64,000 bases of DNA from Bromus sterilis (GCA_950022295.1 OX465600.1:236923782-236987781), one strand, 5' to 3'. Shown: positions 23,810 through 36,870, counted from the first letter of the stretch. Notes: generated by a model from the letters alone, not told the origin. A program made the numbers and translations.

Positions 23810-26800
23810 TGTAACACCCCGGGTGTCACACTACAGTAATCACTTTTACTGTTGCCTTGTCACCAAGATTAGGCATGTGCTGATCACCCTTGACCAAGGC
23901 TTGTTCAAATTCAACCCAATTAAAAATTCCAAAACAAAGTGGCAATTAATGTTCAACCAAAAATTGTGAAACCATTTTTGTTAAATGCACAATATTCATT
24001 GGACCATTGTAAACCAACTCTGAGTATTTATCATGCCACTGAAAAATTCAAACAATTCAAACCAGTGGCTGAACAACAACAATTCTCAGTTGAATATTAA
24101 AAAGAAATAATAAATAATTTTCTTTTGACACCAAACTTTTTGTGGCATCTCAATATGGTGTTACACTAATTGTGCCATAAGCAACTTATTTTACAAAACT
24201 CATTTTCTTGTTTGATTTAAATCAAACAGAATAGCAACACTAATTGCAGTAACTGGAAATTGTGAAAGCTTATTTAACGCCCAATGCGAATACCCCCCTG
24301 TCCCAGCCCACCGCGGCCCACCTATCCCCTTCCTCTACCTCCAGTTCATGGGGGAGCCGTGCCAGGCATCCCCCAGCCAGACCACGGCATCGACGTCGTG
24401 GATGCTATCCGGCGGCTCGGCGGCAACTATAAGGCCAGGGGGACCCCATGGAAACCCTAGCCCCTCCCTCAGTTCTTCTCCCTCACGCATAGCTCAATCC
24501 CATGCCCCTCTTCGATCCCCTTGCTGGTACCTTGGCCGTCGGCCGATTTCAACCGCGCCCGGTCGTCGTGGCCGCTGCGCTGCGCCTCCCAGGATCCCTT
24601 CACGACGGCGCACCTGCTCCACCCGAGACTCATCGCTCGCCCCCCCTCGTGCTGGCCCCGACCAACCTTGGCCCGCCATGGAGCGTCGCGGCGTCGCCGC
24701 CGCTGCTGCTGCGGCCCAGCCGCCTCCCGACGCCCTCGTCCTCACCCTGGAGCCATGCCTCCTCTCCAGGACTTGCCCGGCCTGCTGCACCCCCTGTGAG
24801 CCTTCCCTCGGCCTCCCCAATCGCCCTGCTGCCCGACAGCTGGCCACGACCACCATGGCCGCTGGGAACGCTCGCCATGCCCCGCGCGTGCACCCGCGCC
24901 GCCCATAGCACGCACGCGCGCCTTCGTCGCACGGTCCACTCGTGCCCTCGTCGTCGCTCCTCTCTGGGCCATGGATGTGTGCCGCCGTCCAGTGGCCACC
25001 GCCGGCGAGCACGCCGTGGGCAACCCCCCTATTGGCCTAATCCCCCATCTAATTAACCCACATGGAGTCCCAGAAAAGTGGCCCCAGTGGCTTAATTAAC
25101 TTTTTCTTAATCAGATAACCCCCTGTTAGTGGCTGACGTTTGGGCCATATGGCTAATATCCCCCTAAAAAAATGCTAAGAAAATAAAATTGTATAAAAAA
25201 CCTCATGTCTATGACTAGTGGGGCCCTAGCCTATTAAATAAATTAAACTGTTAATTTTGCCTCTAAGTATGACACATGGGCCCCACCTGTAAGTTTGACC
25301 AATCAAATGTACTATTCTGGATAATGATGATTTTATTAATAAAAGTAATTTCATACATTCCTAAAATCAATTAAATATTGGAAATTCAATATCTTTTAAA
25401 TCGTAACTCAGATCGAAAAACTTTATACATGAAAATTGATCAGAAAAATACAACGGATAAGATTATGCTACCCGCATACCCACCACACCCCTCTAACATA
25501 CCGCACATGGGACATTCGCCCTCCGATTGCACTGTCCGGTAATTACCCGGTACCGGTAAAACTTTCCGGTTGGATTTGTTCTGAACACAAAAGTTGTTCG
25601 GAATACATCAACGATCACGGATATACTATCCACATGTCTGTCAGATGTCTCTAACACTGCAGACATGGAACCTTCCCCTCCGGATCATCTGTTCGGTAAT
25701 CAACCAATACTTATGAGTCAACCTCGGATAAATTCCTTCTCCGAGCAATCACCGAAAATTGCGTTAGAGCCCCGTTGCTTTGTATCTGTTATGTATTCCC
25801 TATGTATTGCTATTATGTTGTGTATTTACTGTCCCCCCCTATTCTCCGGTAGACCCCGTTTTTGCCGCCGACTACACCGTTGCCGAGTTCGACTACGTCG
25901 TCGACAACCGTACCCCTCCCGCGTGCTTCCAGGCAAGCAGAGACATTATCTTCCCCAGATATCGCCTATATTTTCGTACATTTCTTGCACTAGGCATTGC
26001 TTCTGCTATTACGGTACATTCCTACTCATTGGATAGCCTATTTTTGTCGCCCTTTGATGTACCTTCCTTTGTCCTATGCTTCCTATTATATTTATGCATT
26101 ATCCAACAGTGAGCCCTGCGCATTGTTAGCTAGGATTAGATAGCGGGCCGTGATCACTCTAGTGAGTGAACGCGGATACAAAATATATACAGCTGCAACA
26201 GGTACGGATCAATACAGACGCCCTAGGGAACCCAAAACGGCGAGACTCTGCCGAGTCGCTTCGAGTTTGACTTACGAGTGGAATGGACTCGTATTTCACT
26301 CTCGTCGGCTCAGTAGCGTAGCATCACCGGGATGATACGAGGTTTACCTCTTTAGTTCATTCCGCTGATGTCTCTGTCGAACCTCTTTAAGTGTACCATC
26401 GAGGGTGATACCTCCTGGTTTCACCTAATGGTAGGCACTCGAATCAACTCGTGTCCTTAAAGGTAAGAGTCCGGCGACCCAACGGTGCCCGCGAGTGGTA
26501 TATTGTCGGGAGAGACAGGGAGGGTACGACCGACATTACTAGCGTGATTGGCCCCTGCTCGTATCTCGCGAGAGTTACCAAACCACGAAAGTCGATCTCT
26601 GCCAAAAGCACATGCGAGATAAGGTAAGGAGTTGGTTCACCTTGTTGGTAACCGCAGAGACTTGGTGGGACAACAGGGCAGGCACCGATGTACTGGTGGT
26701 CCTGACAGCTATCGTTGTCCGTGGGTCAGTTAAGTCGAGCCAACGATAACGGTTTTCATGCATGTTAATTAAAATTCTAAATGGTTCAGCGGATGACTTG

Positions 26801-28046
26801 AGAGGCCCGTTGGTTTGTACGCACTACCTTCACGTGGGATAAGGAGTTATGGGCTCCCCTGCATCATAGTTTGTCCGAAAGCTCTTCAGACGTCAGCAGT
26901 ACCGCGGCCTGCACCAGGAAGTGGTGTCTTCTTCGTCCGGACGGTGTATTTGGATTTGCTTTTGCTTCACCGGCCAGCCACGCACCGTGCAGGAGCGTGA
27001 AGGGTGAGGGTTCCTAGAACCCTGATCGCATAGGATATAGTCCGGCGGATGGCCTCTCTGTTGAGCCTAAGATGGGCTGCGTCATGTCGGATAGCTTTGG
27101 TGGAGCATTCCTTTACAAGGTTCCCGCCACCCTAGAGATCCGAGCGTGCAGGCTGAACAGTAGTGCACCCCTGCAGGGAGTTTAATCTATTTGAATAGCC
27201 GTGTCCACGGTAACAGGAAGCCTTATGCTGAAGATGGACCTTACCACTACAAACTACTACTATTAAACTGTATGGTTCCGGGTCTTCTTCCTCGCAGGGA
27301 GTCAAGGAAGGGAACTCAGAGACATTATTATTAATAATTATTACAACTTACTATTATACAATGTTGCAGCAACTTCTGCTTCATTGTTACTTTATGCTTT
27401 ATATAAACTGTTGGTTGTTCTCATCTTGTGCTCCAAGACACGTCGTAAGATGCTAGTCTTCGATAGGCCTAGCTTCTTACCCTTATTATGATTTCTACCT
27501 TGTAGTCCACTATATACAGCCTCCCCTTTACATTTGATACAAATGCATAATTTCTTAGTAGCAGACGTAAGACTCGCGGGTATACTAGATACTCACCCTT
27601 GCTGTTTCCCCCCTTTATGTTTTGCCTGATCGGCCGCTGCAGTCGACGTTGGAGGCTTGGAGTCCAGGAGCAGGAGATCCCCGATGTCGACCACCGCAAC
27701 ATGAAGACCCCCGTTGCCTTCTACGATATCGATTCCCCCGGTTGACCAGGAGTAGTTTGGTGGTTCCCAGGCAGGAGGCCTTGCCTTTTCGATCTATTGA
27801 TTTTTGTGCTAGCCTTCTTAAGGCAACCTTGTATTCTTGTGTCTGTACTCAGATAGTTTTTCTTCCGCTAACTTTGTGCTTTCGGGTTCTTGTTTTCGAG
27901 CCCTCGTGGCCCCTGGCTTGTATTAAACAGCTTGTATTATATTATTTGTAGAGTTGTGTTGTGATATCTCACCGTGAGTCCCTAATCTCGATCGTGTACC
28001 TTGCGTGTATGATTACTGTACACGGTCTGATTTTGGGGGCGTCACA
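23810..28046 (+). repeat. 5' LTR of the coding-free element
   Basis: TGTAACACC...GGGGGCGTCACA. AT-rich first ~490 bp, then a GC-rich block (about 24290-25030), then AT-rich and mixed sequence. A conserved block with CCCCTGCAGGG and GAATAGCCG is at 27161-27215. Frames in the GC-rich block are Ala/Pro/Arg-rich composition effects and are not kept intact between the two LTRs. Confidence 0.92.
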
Positions 28047-28049
28047 AGT

Positions 28050-28061
28050 TGGTATCAGAGC
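28050..28061 (+). other. primer binding site, tRNA-Met type
   Basis: TGGTATCAGAGC three bases after the 5' LTR, identical to the site of the Tekay-like element at 3507-3518. Confidence 0.93.
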
Positions 28062-28928
28062 CGAATACCTGTAGGAAACCCCCTTCGAACTCCTTGGTCG
28101 AAGTCGACTCTAGACTTTGCGAAGCTATTTTACTAACTTTGTTGTGTGTCTTACGGGCCCACATCGCAAACTGGGTGGTATTAGGATCTTTTTCTCCGCA
28201 TCTTTACTCTGGGACTCTTATCTCTCTTCTCTTTCGGGTTAAAATTTTACTAACTCTGACTTTAGGTTCTCGTGACTACTTCCTCCAGGAGAGCCATTCA
28301 TTCAAGATGATGACCTGATTCACCAGAAGATGCCGAAGATACTCTCCGATGAATTGCCGAGACCCTATGTGTCCATCGCCCTTGCAATCTCGTGCCACCG
28401 ATAAGCGCGTATGGATAATTACCTATACTTTCCGATCATCCATTCAATCCCAGTTGCTCTTGTGTTCACAAGATGCATCGAAATACTTTCCGATTGTTTC
28501 GGGAATCCTTTGAGCCTACTGCCTTGCACCCTCTTTTCACCTTGCGGATAATTCCTCACATTTATCGAGGGTCCGTTCATTCTAAGTGGTTCCCGTGATT
28601 CCTAAAATACTTCAAAATACTATTGGATCTCGCGACAATCCTCGGCATCCTACTGCTTTGGAGATTCTTCTTACCTGCTTGCACTATGATTAATCCCGTT
28701 TTTCTTGTAGTCTTTGATGACCTCCCTTGGCACTGCCATTCTGATCTGTTGAATCATCGTCTGTGCTAGTGCACGCAATCATCAGTTGATCCCTATGAAT
28801 CCATTCTTCTGGCTCAGACATCATTCCGGACATGAGCTGGTTCTCGGTAAATCAAATCTTAATTGATTAACCGTCAAGCTTGTATTCAACTTATCCATGT
28901 TTGATCCATGTATCTGAATCTGATACAC

Positions 28929-28985
28929 CGATATGGAAATCATAATTCCTTTGTACAGTACAAAGGAATTATGATTTCCATATCG
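28929..28985. repeat. 57-base near-perfect palindrome (28-bp arms, 1-base spacer)
   Basis: The arm at 28929-28956 (starts CGATATGGAAATC, ends TTTGTAC) is the exact reverse complement of 28958-28985, with a single A between. The match stops at both outer ends (C at 28928, A at 28986). Not a recognisable MITE: I see no clear target duplication. Confidence 0.95.
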
Positions 28986-30844
28986 AATTATTCCGATGTT
29001 ACTATAATCCAATGCGGTGGCATTATTTCTCCTTATGGTTGAGTACCGATACTCACACCAGACTCGCTGTACCCCACCTAACCGTTTGGTGGATTACTAC
29101 CTACCGCCCCCTTATGCCCTAAGTCATTCATGAGTTTTCCCTGATATCAGATGCCTCTGGCAAATGATATGATCTATTCGGTGTCGTCACCCTTCTTCTT
29201 TCAAACTTGTATATCTTGTTCCTATTGTTTGTCGTATAGATTCGTAAATTGTCCTCATGGGTTGTATCTATGCTTCATCCATCTGTGTGAACCCATGAAC
29301 TTTTATGGGTCATACTCTACTGGTGTTATGCCAGATAAATGTTTGAATGCTACAAATTCATCGAAAGCGAGAAGTGAATGAGGGGTTATGCATTGGAGAA
29401 GTGGGAGTCGACCCTGAACCTTTGTGTTCATGCCCATGGATACAATGTAAAACTTATCAGGGAAGCTTCTCGTAAAGATAATTAACCCCCTTGGTATAAA
29501 TTATTCTACACCTATGATCCACCATTCTACCTTTGAGTATTACCCCTGGTATCTCAAGGATATCATGCTTTTGCACTACATCTTATGAATTGTGATGAAA
29601 CAATGCCTATCCCTGTCATAGCCATTTCATGGTTTTGGGTTGTCGTCAACCGGGAACCCCCGAATATTTTTTCTTCACCATTCCTTTTGCTTGATGTCGC
29701 CGTTGTTCGATTGTATTTTCTTGAAACCTTTTGACATGATGTGTCATGGTCATCATCGACATCTTGGCTTCCTCCAAGTGTTAATTGAATTCTTGGTGAG
29801 AGATACCATTCATACCCCTCGGTGATTTGTATTATCATCGACAACCTCCTTTGACTCCCTGCCAATACAAACTTGGTCATGTATATCTTGCTCTGTTTTC
29901 CCTTGGGGATGATATACCCTTAATGCTTGTGTATAACCACGATTTCTTTTCCATTGGCATGTTTGATCTGATGATCACATTTTCCCTTCCATTGGTCTGT
30001 TTAATCTTTCTTCTGAGGTAACTTGTCCGAGCAGTGATAATTCCCTGCTCATGAAAACACTTCGGTGTACTACTTGTCCGTACAACCTGTTACGACTGTT
30101 GATGACTTTTCGGGGACCACCGATGGACAAGAACCTTGCCAATTGGTCCGCCTTGTCTTAACGAGTAGGAAACTGGTTCTCTTCGTCCCTCGCCCTTGGC
30201 ACTGATGTTGTCGCCGACATAGCTAACAAGTTGTTCTCTGACTTACCGTGAAACTTGATCGCATTTTTTGGCACCACCCTTCTTATTCAACGTTTGGCCA
30301 TAACCCACAGTTCCACAGGATCGAAACCTGACTCTCTTGTACCTTTCTGTTCTCGAGGTTATTCCACTTGCTTGACCTCGTACGCAATTCACGAGTCCTG
30401 TACCTTGTAATATTCAGTTCGATATCAGACTCAGTGCTTATGCCTGATGCTCTGGACCCCTTTTCGTCCTTCGTTATCATCGTCGAATGCTTGCATATCC
30501 CCAGGAAAACTTCTCATGCCTTCTTTTGTTTCTCTCGATATATCTCCCTGAGTTTAACTCGGAAGATACTTTGTACCCATTCCGTCGGACAACCTTGATT
30601 GATTAACCTGGTATCGATCCGACCCCCCCTTAAGTTTTCCCCTCCTACCATATCTGTAAGTACGATGAGGACCCTGAAGAAAGAAAAACAACTCCGACAT
30701 GATGCACCGATGCAAAGAAATGAAGACATCAACGAGAAGGATAGACTTCTTCGACAAGGACAAAAAGCACCAGAAGAATCGTTAGAATACGAAACGTAAA
30801 CCTTACCCCTTACCCTACTTTTAATTCTCGGGACGAGATTCTTT

Positions 30845-30859
30845 GTAGTGGGGGAGAAT
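30845..30859 (+). other. polypurine tract of the coding-free element
   Basis: GTAGTGGGGGAGAAT immediately precedes the 3' LTR TG, as expected for the plus-strand primer. Confidence 0.88.
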
Positions 30860-33800
30860 TGTAACACCACGGGTGTCACACTACAGTAATCACTTTTACT
30901 GTTGCCTTGTCACCATGATTAGGCATGTGCTGATCACCCTTAACCAAGGCTTGTTCAAATTCAACCCAATCAAAAATTCCAACACAATGTGGCAATTAAT
31001 GTTCAACCAAAAATTGTGAAACCATTTTTGTTAAATGCACAATATTCATTGGACCATTGTAAACCAACTTTGAGTATTTATCATGCCACTGAAAAATTCA
31101 AACAATTCAAACCAGTGGCTGAACAACAACAATTCTCAATTGAGTATTAAAAAGAAATAATAAATAATTTTCTTTTTCCACCAAACTTTTTGTGGCATCT
31201 CAATATGGTGTTACACTAGTTGTGCCACAAGCAACTTATTTTACAAAACTCATTTGCTTGTTTGATTTAAATCAACCAGAACAGCAGCACTAATTTCAGT
31301 AACTGGAAATTGTGAAAGCTTATTTAACGTCCAATGCGAATACCCCCCTGGCCCAGCCCACCGCTGCCCACCTACCCCCCTTCCTCTACCTCCTGTTCAT
31401 GGGGGAGCCATGGCAGGCATCCCCTGGGCAGACCACGGCCTCGACGTCGTGGAGGCTATCCGGCGGCTCGGCGGCAACTATAAGGCCAGGGCGACCCCGT
31501 GGAAACCCTAGCCCCCTTCCTCAATTCTTCTCCCACACGCATAGCTCAATCCCATGCCCCTCTTCGATCCCCTTGCTGGTGCCATGTCCGCCGGCCGATT
31601 CCGACCGCGCCCGGCCGTCGTGGCCGCTGCGCTGCACCTCCCAGGATCCCTTCACGACGGAGCACCTGGTCCACCCGAGACTCGTCGCTCGCCCCCCCCC
31701 CCCTCGTGCTGGCCCCGATCAACCTTGGCCCGCCATGGAGCGCCGCGGCGTCGCCGCCGCTGCTGCTGCGGCCCAGCCGCCTCCCGACGCCCTCGTCCTC
31801 ACCCTGGAGCCACGCCTCCTCTCCAGGCCTGGCCTACTGCACCCCCCGTGTGAGCCTTCCCTCCGCCTCCCCATTCGCCCTGCTGCCCGACTGCTGGCCA
31901 CGACCGCCATGGCCGCTGGGAACGCTCTTCGTGCCCCGCGCGGGCACCCGCGCCACCCATAGCTCGCACGCGCGCCCTCGCCGCCCGACCCGCTCACGCC
32001 GTCGTCGTCGCTCCGCTCTATGCCGTGGATGTGTGCCGCCGTCCAGTGGCCACCGCCGGCGAGCACGAAGTGGGAAACCCCCTAACCCCCCTATTAGCCT
32101 AATCCCCCATCTAATTAACCCCCATGGAGTCCCTGACAAGTGGCCCCAGTGGCTTAATTAACTTTTGCTTAATCAGATAACCCCCTGTTAGTGGCTGACG
32201 TGTGGGCCATATGCCTAATATCCCCCCTAAATAAATGCTAAGAAAATAAAATTCTATAAAAAAACTCATGTCTATGACTAGTGGCCCCCTAGCCTTTTAA
32301 ATAAATTAAACAATTAATTTTGCCTCTGAGTATGACACATGGGCCCCACCTATAAGTTTGACCAGTCAAATGTACTATTCTGGATAATGATGATTTTATT
32401 AATAAAAGTAATTTCAGAAATTCCTAAAATCATTTAAATATTAGAAATTCAATATCTTTTAAATCGTAACTCAGATCGAAAAACTTTATACATGAAAGTT
32501 GATCAGAAAAATACAATGGATAAGATTACGCTACCCGCATACCCACCACACCCCTCTAACATACCGCAGACAGGACATTCGCCCTCCGATTGCACTGTCC
32601 GGTAATTACCCAGTACCGGTAAAACTTTCCGGTTGGATTTGTTCTGAACACAAAAGTTGTTCGGAATGCATCAACAATCACGGATACACTATCCACATGT
32701 CTGTCAGATGTTTCTAGCATTGTAGACATGGAACCTTCCCCTCCGGATCATCAGTTCGGTAATCAACCGATACTGATGAGTCAACCCCGGATAAATTCCT
32801 GCTCCGAGCTATCACCGAACACTGCGTTAGAGCCCCGTTGCTTTATATCTGTTATGTATTACCTTTGTATTGCTATTATGTTGTGTATTTAATGTTTTAC
32901 CCCTTATATTCTCAGGTAGACCCCGTTGTTGCCGCCGACTACACCGTTGCCGAATTTGACTACGTCGTTTGGAACCGTACCCCTCCCGCGAGCTTCCAGG
33001 CAAGCAGAGCCATACTCTTCCCCAGGTATCGCCTATCTTTCCGTACCTTTCTTGCACTAGGCATTGTTGCTGCTATTATGTTACATTCCTACTCATTGCA
33101 TAGCCTGTTTTTGTCGCCCCTTAATGTACCTTCCTTTGTCCTATGCTGCATATTATAATTATGCATTATCCAGCAGTGAGCCCTGCGCATTGTTAGCTAG
33201 GATTAGATAGCGGGTCGTGATCACTCTGGTGAGTGAACGTGGATAAAAAATATATACAACTGCAACAGGTACGGATCAATACAGACGCCCTAGGGAACCT
33301 ACAACGGCGAGACTCTGCCGAGTCGCTTCGAGTTTGACTTATGAGTGGAATGGACTCGTATTTCACTCTCGTCGGCTCAGTAGTGTAGCATCACCGGGAT
33401 GATACGAGGTTTACCTCTTTAGTTCATTCCGCTGATGTCTCTGTTGAACCTCTTTAAGTGTACCATCGAGGGTGATACCTTATGGTTTCACTTAATGGTA
33501 GGCACTCGAATCAACTGGTGTCCTTACAGGTAAGAGTCGGGGGACACAACGGTGCCCGCAAGCGGTATATTGTCGGGAGCGACAGGGAGGGTATGACCGA
33601 CGTTACTGGCGTGCTTGGCCCCTGCTCGTATCTCGCGAGAGTTACCAAACCACAAAAGTCGAGCTCTACCAAGAGCACACGCGAGATAAGGTAAGGAGTC
33701 GGTTCACCTTGTTGGTAACCGCAGAGACTTGGTGGGACGACAGGGCAGTTACCGATGTACTGGTGGTCCTGACTGCTGTCGTTGTCCGCGGGTCAGTTAA

Positions 33801-35112
33801 GTCGAGGCAACGATAACGGTTGTCACGCAGGTTAGTTAAAATGATAAATGGTTCGACGGATGACTTGAGAGGTCCGTTGGTCTGTACGCACTACCTTCAC
33901 GTGGGATAAGGAGGTATGGGATCCCCTGCGTCCTAGTTTGTCCGAAAGCTCTTCAGACGTCAGCAGTACCGCGGCCTGCGCCAGGAAGTGGTGTCTTCTT
34001 CGTCCGGACGGTGTATTTGGATTTGGTTTTGCTTCACCGGCTAGCCACGCACCATGCAGGAGCGTGAAGGGTGAGGGTTCCTAGACCCCTGATCGCATAG
34101 GATATAGTCTGGTGGATGGCCTCTCTATTGAGCCTAGGATGGGCTGTGTCGTGTCGGATAGCTTTGGTGGAGCGTTCCCTAACAAGGTTCCCCCCACCCT
34201 GGAGATCCGAGCGTGCAGGCGGAACAGTAGTGCACCCCTGCAGGGAGTTTAATCTATTCGAATAGCCGTGTCCATGGTAACAGGACGTTTTATGCTGAAG
34301 CTGGATCTTACCACTACAAACTACTACTATTAAACTGTATGGTTTCGGGTCTTCTTCCTCGCAGGGAGTCGAGGAAGGGAAATCGGGGGCATTATTATTA
34401 TTAATTATTATAACTTACTATTATACAATGTTGCAGCAACTTCTGCTTCATTGTTACTTTATGCTTTATATAAATTGTTGGTTGTTCTCATGTTGTGTTG
34501 CAAGACACGTCGGAAGATGCTAGTCTTCGATAGGCCTAGCTTTTGACCCTTATTCTGATTTCTACCTTGCAGTCCACTATATACAGGCTCCCCTTTCCAT
34601 TTTATACAAATGCATAATTGCTTAGTAGCGGACGTAAGACTCGCGGGTATATTAGATACTCACCCTTGCTTTTCTTCCCCTTTATGTTTTGCCTGATCGG
34701 CCGCTGCAGCCGACGTTGGAGGCTTGAAGTCCAGGAGCAGAAGATCCCCGATGCCGACCACCGCAACATGAAGACCCCCGTTGCCTTCTATGACGTTGAG
34801 TCCCCCGTTGACCAGGAGTAGTTTGGTGGTTCCCAGGCAGGATGCCTTGCCTTTCCGATCTGTTGATTTTTGTGCTAGCCTTCTTAAGGCAACCTTGTAT
34901 TCTTGTGTATGTACTTAGATACTTTTGCTTCCGCTAACTTTGTGTTTTCGGGTTGTTGTATTCGAGCCCTCGTGGCCCCTGGCTTGTATTAAACAACTTG
35001 TATTATTTTATTTGTAGAGTTGTGTTGTGATATCTCACCGTGAGTCCCTAATCTCGACCGTGTACCTTGCGTGTATGATTACTGTACACGGTCTGATTTT
35101 GGGGGCGTCACA
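30860..35112 (+). repeat. 3' LTR of the coding-free element
   Basis: Same layout as the 5' LTR, with scattered substitutions and small indels. The conserved block is at 34231-34281. Ends GGGGGCGTCACA followed by the target duplication. Confidence 0.92.
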
Positions 35113-35117
35113 CTTCA
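35113..35117. other. target site duplication CTTCA, right copy
   Basis: Second copy of the 5-bp duplication; copia RT coding resumes just beyond it. Confidence 0.93.
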
Positions 35118-35276
35118 TAGCTTCATCAAATTTCGACGGTTCTAGCATGGAGACAAACGAGAAATTTCCGCAAAATTAAGCCAAACGAGTACGAGATCGA
35201 GTAGTGGGACGACCTGGTTGACGAATGTATTCGAGGATCCAATCAACGTCTACTCTTCTTCGAACTCGAGATAGTG
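35118..35276 (-). pseudogene. pol: copia RT N-terminal fragment beside the insertion
   Basis: The minus strand encodes MLEPSKFDEAMK (ATG at 35146-35148), the usual start of a copia RT domain. It continues in frame into 23809 if the inserted element and one CTTCA copy are discounted (11,308 bp, with frames that agree at both ends). A stop lies upstream in the same frame, and the integrase-side coding is in another frame, so a shift occurred near 35280. Confidence 0.8.
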
Positions 35277-36560
35277 CTAATTGGTTTCTTTCGGGATAAG
35301 CTTTCCTTGGGGATCAGCTTGTCCTTCGGGTTCAGCTTGTCCTTCGGGTTCACCATTTTCTTCGTTCATTGGTTCTTCTTCATCCCGTCCATTTTTGTCT
35401 TCAAGATTTTCATTTCCAGCGCCCCGGGCTATGTGTTGGAACATTGGATCATCATCATCATCCCTGTTGACCTGACGAGCATTTCCATCGACAGGGCGAA
35501 TATCTCCAATTGCAATGGACCTAATCACTTCATCCAAAGGAGGTTCATCTAGATTAAGAGGTAAATGCTCCTTTTGGGAGCCATTAGTTTCATCAAACCT
35601 TACATTTACAGTTTCTACAACTTTACCAAGATGGGAGTTGTACACTCTGTAAGTGTGAGAATTTGAGCCATAACCTGATAGAAAACCTTTGTGAGCCTTA
35701 GGGTCAAATTTGGAGCTATGATTCATATCTCTGATATAGAAAGGAGCACCAAACACCCTAAGGTACGATAAATTTGTTTTGTTACCAGTGATAAGCTCAT
35801 GTGAAGTTTTCTTCAGAAACTTGTGGAGATAAACCTTGTTGATGATATGGCATGCAGTGTTAACTGCTTCGGCCCAGAACCTAATAGGAGTCTTGTATTC
35901 AACAAGCATAGTTCTGGCCATATCAATAAGAGTTCGACTCTTTCTCTCGACCACACCATTTTATTGCGGTGTGTAAGCGGCAAAAAATTCATGAGTAAAG
36001 CCATATTCATCAAGAACATCTTCGATATGAGTATTTTTGAATTCAGTACCATTATCACTTCTGATATGCTTGAGTGTAAGTTCATACTCGGTCTGAGCTC
36101 TATTTGCAAATGTTTTGAAGATATCGACAACTTTGCTCTTGTCATCCAGAAAGAAAACCCAAGTATAACGAGAGCAATCATCAACAATAACGAAACCATA
36201 CTTGTTGCCTCCAAGGCTAGCATAATTGTGAGTACCAAATAAATTCATATGGAGAAATTCAAGAGGACGAGTAGTGGTCATGATTGTCTTCACCGAGTGA
36301 TGTTTTTTGGTTATCTTTCCATCTTCACAGGCACTGCATAGACGATATTTATCGAATTTTACATTGTAAAGATCAATGATATTCTTCTTCGCGATAAGAG
36401 TTTGGAGATTTTTCATCCCTGCGTGACCAAGTCTTCTATGCCATACCCACCCAGAAGTAGCTTTAGCCATTAAACATGTGGAAACTGAAGGTCCTGAAGA
36501 AAAATCAACAATATAAAGATCTCCTTTACGATATCCTTCGAAGACGAATGTATAGTAATC
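35277..36560 (-). pseudogene. pol: copia integrase
   Basis: Inserts the DNA copy into the host chromosome. Minus-strand order: GAG-pre-integrase motif WVWHRRLGHAGMKNLQTL near 36405-36455, CSACEDGK zinc-site end near 36330, the core with HMNLFGTHN, FVIVDDCSRYTWVFFL and HIRSDNGTEFKN (the catalytic Asp-Asp-Glu region), then NGVVERKSRTLIDMARTML and the C-terminal VFGAPFYIRDMNHSSKFDPKAHKGFLSGY. One in-frame stop lies at 35961-35963; otherwise the frame is shared with protease and gag. The Asp/Glu-rich tail near 35290-35500 is typical of copia IN-RT linkers. Confidence 0.88.
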
Positions 36561-36870
36561 CTATGAAAACACAACACAACGAGAAGCAGAGTACAATACA
36601 AGCATACTCATATCACATAGCTTGGATATAGACATAAGATTATATCTGAGAGATTGAACAAGCATAACTTTGTCAATATGCTTATCCTTCAATATAGCAA
36701 CCTTACCCAAACCAAGTACTTTTCCTTTGTTGTTTTCACCGAAGGTAATATATCTCTGAGAAGATTGAGTAAGTTTGTCTTCGGTAAACAACTCTGTGTG
36801 TCCGGTCATATGATTAGTGCAACCACTGTCCATGAACCATTCGGATCCATCAGAGACATAGCCCTGCAGA
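36561..36870 (-). pseudogene. copia aspartic protease
   Basis: The active-site loop WFMDSGCTNHMTG is at about 36795-36840, then LFTEDKL, TFGENNKGKVLGLGKVAI and VQSLRYNLMSISKLCDM, the standard copia protease core. A stop precedes integrase (near 36561). It would cut the Gag-Pol polyprotein. Confidence 0.85.

Larger units (their letters stand above)
28047..30859 (+). other. internal domain of the coding-free element, no genes
   Basis: No gag, protease, RT or integrase motif in any frame I read; frames are short. The domain opens with the primer site, contains the 57-base palindrome at 28929-28985, and ends in the polypurine tract. In LARDs this domain is thought to act as RNA (packaging, structure), but nothing here proves that. 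Confidence 0.8.
23810..35112 (+). mobile_element. Complete coding-free LTR element with 4.2-kb LTRs (LARD, Sukkula-like)
   Basis: Two direct LTRs (23810-28046, 4237 bp; 30860-35112, 4253 bp), a tRNA-Met primer site, a 2.8-kb internal domain without recognisable genes, a polypurine tract and a 5-bp target duplication. This matches large retrotransposon derivatives (LARDs) described from barley, such as Sukkula, which have multi-kb LTRs and a conserved non-coding internal domain. In the first ~390 bp of the LTRs I counted roughly 14 differences, so it is not very recent. It must borrow gag and pol proteins from a related gypsy element. Confidence 0.9.

Noticed and set aside
24348..25056. Frames of ~185 residues that recur at 31312-32161
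   Set aside because: They recur because they lie in the two LTRs of one element. The frames differ in length and have Pro/Ala/Arg-rich composition; no captured gene is recognisable.
28929..28985. The palindrome as a MITE insertion
   Set aside because: Too short, no typical terminal sequence and no clear target duplication. Kept as an unexplained palindrome.
28047..30859. Possible hidden gag or pol in the coding-free element
   Set aside because: I looked for RT, integrase and zinc-knuckle motifs on both strands and found none; all frames are short.
34618..34821. 67-residue frame near the end of the 3' LTR
   Set aside because: The matching stretch in the 5' LTR (27560-27750) is not kept in frame, and no family is recognised.
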